From contig NC_085130.1 of the NCBI RefSeq assembly GCF_030269925.1, forward strand, positions 7,204,501 through 7,268,500: a stretch of DNA of 64,000 nucleotides, given 5' to 3'. Below the pieces are notes generated by a model. It was not told the DNA's origin. It saw only the letters and a program-made list of their open reading frames with translations, and searched no databases. Both the position numbers and the translations under genes were made by a program. Numbering within the stretch: position 1 is the stretch's first letter; each line of letters starts with the position of its first letter. The DNA is from Bombyx mori (lineage: Eukaryota; Arthropoda; Insecta; Lepidoptera; Bombycidae). This document shows, piece after piece, positions 20,965 to 31,800 of the stretch.

Positions 20965-21173
20965 CTAGCGACTCGCTCTCGCTTCGCTTCGGAAACTGTA
21001 ATTTATTATTGATTTCTCCACTATTTAATGGATGTTATTATACATATAAACCTTCCTCTTCAATCACTCTATCTATTAAAAAAAACGCACCAAAATCCGT
21101 TGCTTAGTTTTAAAGATTTAATACATACGGATATAGGGACAGAGAAAGCGACTTTGTTTTAGCTATGTATAGA
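20965..21173 (-). mobile_element. Non-autonomous Helitron-like element, family H3
   Basis: On the reverse strand it begins TC after A and ends CGAGTCGCTAG before T. The interior shares AAAGTCGCTTTCTCTGTCCC with 45509-45726. Confidence 0.6.
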
Positions 21174-21442
21174 TTAGCATCAACAGTTCGATGTTTTAAT
21201 TGAATTTCAATTAACTTTACTCCATTGAAACAGCTAAATAATATATAATATTTTTCCAATTTTAAACTTTAAATAGCTCTCCTGTAATGTTGCAAAAATG
21301 TCGCTTAAACAAAATCGCTTTTCACACCTCGATAAAAAAACCATATAATTAGTTTTAATTATCTCTACACGACGCGTGAACAGACGCGCACGCAACTCCA
21401 ACATAAGCAATAAGCGGCAGAACTTAATGTTGCTGGTGTTTT

Positions 21443-21685
21443 ACTGGTGGTAGGATCTCTTGTGAACCCGCACGGGTAGGTACCGCCACCCTGCCTATTT
21501 CTACCGTGAAGCAGTAATGCGTTTCAGTTCGAAGGGTGGGGTAGCCGTTGTAACTATACTTGAGGCCTTAGAACTTATATCTCAAAGTGGGTGGCGCATT
21601 TACGTTGTAGATGTCTATGGACTCCAGTAACCACTTAACACCAGGTGGGCTGTGAGCTCGTCCACCCATATAAGCAATAAAAAAA
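21443..21685 (+). repeat. Bm1-type SINE, body and tail
   Basis: GGTGGTAGGATCTCTTGTGA start and CATATAAGCAATAAAAAAA end, without the tRNA-like head. Confidence 0.85.
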
Positions 21686-21983
21686 ACCCACGAGGCAGCT
21701 TGACATTTAAGTAAAAAACACGCTTTTTTTAAATTATTTATTTACGAATAAAAATCATGTCTATTTCATAATAATCAATACATAAACGTTATCTTAAATA
21801 AAAACAATATTACACTATAATGGAATAATATTTTATACACATTGAATGAACAAAATGGAAGTCTGTACGTACGACATTACCTGTAACACTTTAGAGTGGC
21901 CTATCCAATTAATTCAATGACAAGTAAGTGACATTTGACACATAATTCAGTGTTACCAGCAAATGTTGTAAATATAGTCGATA

Positions 21984-22168
21984 TGGAGGGTAGAGGAAGG
22001 AGAACCGTCTCTGTGTGCGAAAAAGTGTCCTTTGAAATGTGCTAAATAAGGGTGGCGCTACAGTAGCAACAGGGTTAATTTTAAAAAAGGCGCTGAAAGT
22101 TATTAGAATAAGATAGAAAAATAAAAAAGGACGACAGAACTGTAGTAAGCACTACAAAATCACAAAAA
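21984..22168 (-). mobile_element. MITE family M1, half copy
   Basis: Starts TGGAGGGTAGAGGAAGGAGA and matches the 3' half of the M1 copies in reverse. It joins directly to a truncated H1 Helitron. Confidence 0.55.
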
Positions 22169-22392
22169 TGCATACTATTTATTTATTGTCAAACTTTTGT
22201 TCTTGACGTCTGTGGTCAAATTGAGAATATATTAAATATTGTTTGTCTTTATTAATATTTTTCTATAGTGTAGTCTAGGCGAAATCTGTGATTATAGAAG
22301 TATAATAGTCTTTGAAAATATAATCATAATAGTGTACAAACTTACAATTTCAAATAATTATAGTCGAATTTCGACTACTGCGGGACCACTAG
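22169..22392 (+). mobile_element. Helitron-like element family H1, 5'-truncated
   Basis: TTTATTGTCAAACTTTTG through GCGGGACCACTAG before T, with the TAGTCGAATTTCGACTA hairpin. The 5' half is missing and replaced by an M1 fragment. Confidence 0.65.
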
Positions 22393-22856
22393 TATAAACT
22401 AAGTAACGTCATATAGGTTGTATCGTAGTAAATCGTTTCTTTACAAAGGTCGATGTGCGACATTTAACGTCGGGTACTGTACTTTACTGCTGGCGACAAC
22501 TAACGCCATCTCTTGGCGAATAGCGGCGCTAACAAACAACTAACGCCCGGACTGTTCGCGAACATTCAGGATAATTCGAGGGTCAGTGCGGTGTGTAGGC
22601 ACCAGCTAACGCGCTGATGCTGAAGTCCGATTGAAGACCTTGAACAAAGACCACCGATTGCGGGAAAGCGGTTGCCAATGTGAATGTCAGCGCGCACTAC
22701 ACCCGGGCGAGCGTGTGCCAGGACGTTATGGCCACTGTCAATAAACTTGTCACCGGTTTTAATGCCAGCTATTACTCTATCGATATCTGTATAGGTCGTC
22801 GTGCGCCAAGCGTTCTCCATGTTGTCAATTCAATGTGTGGAAAAATACGTTGTGAC
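22393..22856. other. Arp2 3' flank / probable 3' UTR
   Basis: Downstream of the Arp2 stop on the reverse strand. An ATTAAA-type signal (TTTAAT on the plus strand) lies at 22758-22763, about 95 bases beyond the stop and a candidate poly(A) signal. No other feature. Confidence 0.4.
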
Positions 22857-25800
22857 TTAACTCGCCCGCGGACCCAGCTTCCTGAGACAGGACAGTCCCT
22901 GTAACAAAAAGCTCAATTTAACGACGTGTCCGTATATCTCTGCCACCAGACACTCCCCGCGTCCATAATCCTCAACGGGGAGGGTCGTACCTCTCTCAAT
23001 GTAGTGGAATATCTTGCAACGACTCAGTGGCTTCGTGGTAGTCCACTGAGGGTGGAGTGGTCCAACTGAATACAATCTTTTTTATTGCTTATATGAGTGG
23101 ACGACCTCACGGCCCACCTGATGTTAAGTGGTTACTGGAGTCCATAGACATCTACAACGTAAATGCGCCACCTACCTCGAGATATAAGTTCTAAGGTCTC
23201 AGTATAGTTACAACGGCTGCTCCACCCTTCAAACCGAAACGCATTACTGCTTCACGGCAGAAATAGGCAGGGCGGTAGTACCTACCCGCGCGGACGCACA
23301 AGAGGTAGGCAGCGGCTTGGCTCTGCCCCTGGCATTGCTGAAGTCCATGGGCGACGGTAACCACTCACCATCAGGTGGGCCGTATGCTTGTCTGCCTACA
23401 AGGGCAATAAAAAAAAAAGGTCCTACCACCAGTAAAAAAGGACACTCAGATTCGTATTTTTTTGGAATCCAATCCCTAGAACAGCTTTTAGAGATTTGAT
23501 GTAGGGGACTTTTTGGTGGGAGCGCGGGGGGCGAAGTCCTAGGAACTGTCTGACGTACGCACCTGCTCGAGGTACTCGTTCCTGGAGAGCCAGAAGTTGT
23601 CCCTGTTCTTGCAGACCTCGGCCAGGACGGCGCCTCCGATGAACACCATGTCCTTGCGCCGGGGAGGATCTTCCACTCTGATCTTAAATTTCTACGTTTG
23701 GAATAGAAAAAAAAAGTATGGATCAGCTTGCTGGACCACTAAAGTGGCGGATGAAAGGCGATTGCATGCAGCAGAGATGCGAATGTTGCGATGGATGTGT
23801 GGAGTAACGAGAATGAATAGAATGCGGAATGAATATGTGAGAGGAAGTCTGAAAGTGGCATCTGTGACGGAGAAGCTGAGGAGTGCGCGTTTGGGATGGT
23901 ATGGACATGTGATGAGACGAAAGTGAGGTTGGTAAGAAAATGTTAACTATGAATGTGGAAGGATATAGAGGAAGAGGTAGACCTAAGAAGAAATGGATGG
24001 ATTGCGTGAAAGACGATATGTGTAAGAGGTGAGTGAGCGAAGAAATGGTATACGATAGAAGAGTATGGAAGGAGAAAACATGTTGCGCCGACCCCAGGTG
24101 ACTGGGAGAAGGGCAGGAGGATGATGATGATGATGCGATTCACACGTGGTAGAAGTGAAACCTTCAAAAATTTAAATACGATTATCCTAAATGTCTAAGT
24201 AGGTATATGAAAAATTTTGTCATTAGTAAATAATTGTAAATCATCTTTTATATTTAGTATGAGGTAGCGCCTTTTGTGAATTGATATTTTAACTTCACCT
24301 ATAATCCTAAATTAAAATTCACTACAAGAGGATTCGTGCACACGTTAGTATTAAAAAAATATCATAGATGGCGCTGTATTAAAAAAAAACACTGCACTGA
24401 AAACGTCTAATGTGTTCTATCTCATTCTCTCGCCGGCTGAATCCTATACATTTATGTGTTTGTGTCTCTATGGACTTATTTTTTCGTTTCATCGAGTTTG
24501 AAATCACAACGATTCTAAAGAAGTTTCACTTCAATAATTATATTGCATCTCTTTATGGTTTGCTCTTGTTAAGGATGCTGTCTGCAGGTGACAGCCTCCT
24601 TCGGGACACCAGCAGACCAGATGACGGCACTCATATATTTTTTATTTATTCATTTTTATTGCCCTTGTAGGCAGACGAGCATATGGCCCACCTGATGGTG
24701 AGTGGTTACCGTCGCCCATGGACTTCAGCAACTCTAGGGGCAGCCGCCAAGCCGCTGTCTAGAATCTACCTACATCTTAAGGTCATGCGACTTCATCACA
24801 AACATACCGATAGCTTATCGCATTCGTTCCGCAGCACCCGCTCCAGATACAGCTGCTTGATCTCGCGCTCGAGCCGCGACGGGAGGCCCGGGTACATGGT
24901 GGAGCCCCCGGACAGCACGATGTGCTTGTACAGCTCGTTGCGCATGTCTATGTCGGCCGCCTGGAACGAAGCGAACATTGTCAATTCAACAACGCGTCTT
25001 GGATGTCCCCTTGTGACGTGGGTGTCGGGAACCACACTGGAGACAAGGCAACAACCCAGACCCTGGGTACCAATTATATAAAAAAAGCTTTATGATCAAA
25101 TATTTAGGAGCCACTACGTTTCCAGAGATCTTTTCTGCCACGTACCATCCGGCTATGGAATGAGCTCCCCTCCACGGTGCTTCCCGAGCGCTATGACATG
25201 TCCTTCTTCAAACGAGGTTTGCGGAGAGTACTTAACGGTAAACAGCGGTCTGAAGTCCATGGGTGACGGTGACCACCCATCATCAGATGGACCGTATTCT
25301 TGTCTGCCTATACGGGCATTTAAAATTTTATTTTTATCTTAAATTGTATTATAACTACCCCCTCATTCGCTTCGAGGTGTACCGTTTTTCTCACTTAAAG
25401 CTGCCCCGCCCCAAATCTTCTCGAACAACTAATATAAACACTAGTAATAGCTCGAACTTTTCATACGATTTGAATGGTAGCAAATATTAATATCCGCTTA
25501 ATGGACGCCTATGTAGTTTGCTGATAGAGGAAGATAGAGAGAGACAGAGGTCCCGTACCTGTATGGTGTTGAAGACCAGCTCCGCGATGCCCTGCCCCTC
25601 CACGTTGATGAGGTGCGGCTGGAACAGAGCCTCGGGCGCCTCAAACCTCTCGCCCCCCACCTTGATCACTCGACCGTCCGGCAACTGGGATAATATATTG
25701 ATACTAAGTTCTTTTTTTTACGGTGGACGAACTCACAGCCCCCCTGGTGTTAAGTGGTTACTGGAACCCATAGACATCTACAACTTTTTTTTTTAACTTG

Positions 25801-28800
25801 CCTAAGTTGATGGTCTAGAGATACTATATCAGCGTAACTTTAACTAGTAGGTGAGCTCACGGGGCTCAAACCTGACGACGTTCCTAACACTGGCCCTAGC
25901 AAGAGCAGTGCTTCGCAGAATCTACCACCGGATCGGAAACGCGACCCACTGAGGAGATCCGACAAGAAACTCAGTGGGCTGTGTCTGTGGGTTAATTTAC
26001 TCGTCGAGCCCTTCGTCGCAAGCGACGGGTTCGGTGAGGACGGTGACCGGTGCTTGAGGTACCTAAAGCACCGTTAATGGATCGGGAGGATCCGTAATGT
26101 CGTGGGCGACGTCGACAGTTTACCATTTGGTCCGCAGGATCGGCAATGTAGTTACCGGCGGCCACGATGAGAGGATTCTCATGTTGTGCCGCTTTATTGA
26201 AGTATCTACAATGTAAATGCGCCGCCCACCTTGAGATATAAGTTCTAAGGTTCTAGTATAGTTACAACGGCTGCCCCGCCCTTCAAGCCGAAACGCATTA
26301 CTGCCTCACGGCAGAAATAGACGGGGCGGGGTGGTACCTACCCGCGCGGACTCACAAGAGGTCCTACCACCAGTAATTACGCAAATTATAATTTTGCGGC
26401 TTTGATTTTTACTACACGATCTCATTCCTTCACCGTGGAAGTCAATCGTGAACGTTAAGTACATAATTCATTAGAAAAATTGGCAGGCCATCTTTTAAGC
26501 CACGACGACTTCAAAAGAACTAGTAAATCGCCTATAACTCAACGAGATAGGGATGCTATTCTAAGTACGTCCCGGTCTTGTCCTAGAGATTTTTCGACAT
26601 AGTTGTCTCTAGTGGTCCACAGACTCACCGTGTAGGGCTCCACCAGCACGGTGGTCTCCAGCGCCAGCCGTTGCTCCTGCTCAATGTTGTACCCGATGTA
26701 GCAGAGCTTTTCCTTCATCATCCTCACCGTCTCGAAGTCAGCGGAATGATTGAAAGCATACCCTCGGAGCAGAAGCAACTGGAAACACAATGTGGCTTTT
26801 TGAAGTGAAACTTCTTTAGGCGCTTTAGGCTTCTCTTAGACAAACTTTGTTTGCGGGCGTCGGCCACTAAATGGCTTGTTATTAGTTTCTCATTACTTCT
26901 GTAGATGGCAGTAACATATTAACTATGTATCTATATATTTTTAAAGATTAAAAAAAATCAATATATAATTTAAAACATTTATAAATGGTGAAGAAGTCAT
27001 TTCTCTTATTCATTCCCTATTACAAAAGAAATTTCATTTAAGAATGATAAATGAAGAAAACCAAAATACCACACCCCGCATAAGAAGTTTCATTTCTTTC
27101 ACGTGCACTACGTTGCACTGAGACTTTATTTCATCTCATCTCGTTTCATTTATATTTCATTTCAATGGATTACAGTCTCAAATAAATCAACTTCACCTCA
27201 CTTCGATCCATAAAATTTTTCATATAAACCCGATTAAATACTTATTTGACAACTAAAATTTTTTTTAAACTGGCAACAATAGTAAAGACCGTCAGGTTTG
27301 AGTCCCACGAGCTCACCTACTAGTTCGGTGAATCTAGAATAACCCCTCGAGGTAACTGGAATAGGTAGGGGAAAAAAAGTAAATAAGCCAATTACCATAC
27401 ATTTTTTTTTTCTTATAGCTACCGTTCCCAAAAGAACTAAATATCTCTCAAAGGTCGTCAACAGTGCGATCCGGGATTCTTAGATATTTTGGACACGTAT
27501 CGCGACGGCCAGCAGAGTCTATCGAGAAACTTGTAGTTCAGGGTAGGGTCAATTTAACGGCCGTCTGGTGTAGTGGTAAGTGACATGGGCACTACACAAG
27601 GGGGTCGCGGGTTCGAATCCCGCCAAGGGAGGATATTTGTATGATAAATATAAAATGTCTTTTCCAGGGTTATGGATGTATACTAAATATATGTAAGTGT
27701 ATACTAAAAATCTTACATTTATTTCCGTTACCTGGTACCTGTAAAACAAGTTCTTTATGAACTTAGCACGGGACCAGTTAAAGTGGCGTGATCGTTAGTA
27801 AATATTTATTAATGGTATGTGACATCGTGGGCGAATCCCCATGCGCTGGACTGATCAGGTGAAAGACCTTACTGAAACCCCACTTAATGAGTGCCTGCGC
27901 CAGACCTCGGTTCGCACACTATGGAAAACATCTGTCAAGGCTTTAATAAGCAAGAATTCCACACGACCACGACTGCTCTACCAAGAGCAACCGACTATGA
28001 TGATGACCGTTCCCAAAATACTCACTTTGATGAGATACCTCGTGATATCTCGCCCGGCTATGTCCAGCCTCCTGGTGAGATGAGGCAGCGCAAACTCTTC
28101 ATACACGGGACAAATGTGCGTCACACCGTCTCCTAGAATTGCGGAAATAATTACGATATTGTGTCTATGGAAATTTAACACCAAATAGGTATCTGAGCGT
28201 GTTTCGAATGCAAGTTTTTAGAATCCTCTCCATAAAGATTATAACGAGGGTACTTGCGAATGAAAAAAATGCCGATCTGGTGGTAGATTCCAAAAAGTAC
28301 TGCTTCTGCTAAACACCCAGAAAAAGAGCAAATAAACCTGAATCATGTTGAATGTTTGCTCAAGGCGAGAATCGAACCCGCGACCCTCGGCGCTACAGTC
28401 AGAGACGTTAACCACTGCACCACCGTGTCAGTCAAATGACATAATAACAGTAATGGAAGTAACAGGCGCGAAGTTAAAACCGTAAGAATTATTTTTATTT
28501 ATTACTAGCGACCAGCCCTCGCTTCGCTTCGGAAGCGTTAAATTTTATTACTCATAGCTGAGTCCCGCGATGTTACCCGCGGTTATTGTCGCACCGCAGG
28601 GCGAAGCTAGTCTAAAAAAAGTTGCCTAAGTTACTCCTTATATCATCAGGCACCTATCGGTGAAAGTCTCGTCAAAATCGGTCCCGCCGTTCCAGAGATT
28701 AGCCGAAACAAACAGACAGACAAAAATTGTAAAAAATGTTATTTTGGTGTATGTACCGTATATATATTCATATGCATGTAGTAAAAAGAGGTTATTTCAA

Positions 28801-31800
28801 TATTACAAACAGACACTTCAATTTTATTTATAGGTATAGATGTGTAGATTTTTATCGCCCCCCCCCCCCCTCGTTCTTTATTGGACTCACCCGAGTCCAC
28901 GACCACTCCCGATATCAGTCCCTGAGCGTACAACGTGAGCACAGCTTGTATCGCGACGTAAGCGCTGTCGAACTCATACTTTTCAAACATCACCTGGAAA
29001 CAAACTTATTATAAGACAAAACTAAGATGACTTATTACAAGAATTAGGATTCTTCCACCTAGATTAACGCTGCCTGAATTAAATTAAATTATATAAATGC
29101 ATGCGTTTAAGTTTAATATTGTAATAATACTAATAAAATGTAAAACCCTTTATGATATTTAAATCAATAAAGTGATTTAATTATTTTTATAGATTAGACT
29201 AGTACATGTGACTCTAGACACATATTATTATGAACTGGTTTCTGCAATATATGATTTTAGTTTTCATTAATTAATAATTAATAACAATTTCCAAACCACT
29301 TTTTTCGCTTAAAATAGCTTAAAATAATAATCTTTTAAATTAGCTTGAATAATTGATTAAACCCACAGATATAATAATTAATTACACCCCCAGTATGTGC
29401 CGCTTTAAGATATCAAACATTTCATATGCATAATAAAACTATTTGTTTATTAAATTTAATTGGATGCTCAAGATAAACATCGGGGTTACCTTAGAGGCTG
29501 ACCACTAACCGGACACAAGAAAAAAAAACATGCTCACGAACGCTCACTGGAGCTCATCAACGCTCACGGGAGCTCACGGTCGCTCATAGCCGCCTCAAAA
29601 CATACCTCGATCATTTTCTCTCGATTCTTAGTTGGATTCATCGGGGGTTCGGTGAGCAAAATCTTCGTCTCTTTCGGATCTACGTTCATCTTGCTCGGAC
29701 CGAATGTGTAGTCCCACACGTGGCACATGTCCTCCCAATTACGTACGACCTGGAAGCCAATCCGATGTCGCTTTGGTTACCCTCTCAAACCAAAATGCTC
29801 CCACTAAACTGTTGAGCTGTACATATCGACGCTTGAAAGACAAACGTGATTAAGCGACAATAACTGCTTTGTACATAAATGATAGGCAATAACCATATTC
29901 GATGCGCAAAAAAATATATTTCTAGGTCTATATAAAATCATTTCAATCCTACTGCTACTAGCTAGATTCTACTACAGCTAGATTCGTTAAAAAAAATTTT
30001 TTCTTCTTGTATATCAACTTTAAATTAGTCTACTGTAAAGTTCACGCATTGTCGCTTAGTCACTGTGCCTTTCAAGCGTCGATATGTTATTTATTTATTT
30101 ATTACACTTCATTCAGTCAACCAAAACCATATTTTATACCTTTAATATATAGTTGATACCTTTCAGGATATTAAAGGAAGCTATAAAATTATTGTATCTT
30201 ATATCTTCCTTTAATATCCTGAAAGGTATCCGAGTTGATAACAAATATGAAATTAATGGTTACTTCGGTTTCGCTATGCGTGTACTACCGTGTAGCCAGA
30301 GCCATCTATTTAAAAAAAAAATTGTGTTTATGGTACAATTAAAAAAAAAGTTGCACGTGTTCCACTCACCCCATTCTCCATAGGGTAGCTAACTTCAAGC
30401 ATGGATCGCAGTTTGGATGCTTCATCGCCCACCATCAAGTCCTGTTAAATATTATGACATTCATAGCATTAGGCAAATTTTAGCAATCTTAAAAAGGTTT
30501 GGTATTCACCCGCGGTTCAAGCAAGTCGTAGTGGACAAAACTAACTATTATTTTTTTAAGGTTGCATTTCGCGTATGTAATTCTCCATTTAAATAAGTTC
30601 GTCTTTCCGACTTTTTTTTTTATTGCTTTGATGAGTGGACGATCTCACAGCCCACCTGGTGTTAAGTGTTTACTGGAGACCATAGACATCTACAACGTAA
30701 ATACGCCACCCACCTTGAGATATAAGTTCTAAGGTCTCAGTATAGTTACAACGGCTGCCCCGCCCTTCAAACCGAAACGCATTACTGCTTCACGGCAGAA
30801 ATGGGCAGAGTGGTGATACCTACCCGCGCGGACTCACAATAGGTCCAACCACCAGTAAACGTAAAAGTAGAAGTTTCCGATATTCAATGTATTTTTACGG
30901 GAGATTAGACAGTAAATTTGCTTTGCTCTTCAAATACATATATCTATGACTGTTACCCGTGATGTAGCTAAATAGATTCTGCGATTCATTTTACGATAAC
31001 ATTATAATGAATTATGAGCAAATTACTGGTAGAACGTCTTGTGAGTTCGCACGGGTAGGTACCACCACCCAGCCTATTTCTGCCGTGAAGCAGTAATGCG
31101 TTTCGGTATGAAAGGCGGGGCAGCCGTTGTACTGTTAAAAGTAAGACCTTAGAAGTCATGTCTCAAGGTGGGTGACGGCATTTACGTTGTAGATGTCTAT
31201 GGGCTCCGGTAACTACTTAACACAAGGTGGGCCGGGCCGTGTGCTTGTACACCAATCTAAGCAATAAAAAAAAAGTGTGTTTGACTTATTTATTTTTGAG
31301 TGCAAATTTCCCACTAACAGGAGAGTAAATAACAAACCAGGGTATAAAGTCAAGAAGAAGGCGAAATTGTCAAACACTACAGTGTTTTTTTTTTATTGCT
31401 TAGATGGGTGGACGAGCTCACAGCCCACCTAGTGTTAAGTATTTACTGGAGCCCATAGACATCTACAACGTAGATGCGCCACCCACATTGAGATACAAGT
31501 TCTAAGGTCTCAGTATAGTTACAACGGCTGCCCCACCCTTCAAACCGAAACGCATTACTGCTTCACGGCAGAAATAGGCAGGGCGGTGGTACCTACTCAT
31601 GCGGACTCATAAGTGGTCCTACCACCAGTAGAAAGTGTTTTAGTTTATAATCTACACATAGACAAACACTCACAAACAGACACACACGAGTTAAAAATGA
31701 AAACATGCCTTGTTTTGTCAACATTTTTAGTTGTGTTTTTAGTAATAAAAGTTGAGTTTGAGTAATCTCAAAATGTAGTGTAATTATTTTTAACATCATA

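Larger units (their letters stand above)
20360..21338 (+). mobile_element. TIR element family X carrying two later insertions
   Basis: Outer ends GTGAAACGCTATTTGGTTTA and, inverted at the right, TTAAACAAAATCGCTTTTCA match the element at 53371-53905. It is interrupted by a PIF/Harbinger-like element (20406-20916) and a Helitron-like element (20965-21173). Confidence 0.6.

Noticed and set aside
23539..23691. Arp2 ending by read-through after LEQ into VRTSDSS and a stop
   Set aside because: A canonical GTGCGT donor is present, and a phase-correct last exon at 22857-22898 restores the expected C-terminus and length.
24683..25081. 132-residue plus-strand open frame
   Set aside because: It overlaps an Arp2 exon on the opposite strand plus a LINE tail; no domain or codon support.
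27553..27630. Stand-alone tRNA gene
   Set aside because: Box-like motifs are present, but the sequence continues into a SINE body and no convincing anticodon arm and closed acceptor stem could be drawn.
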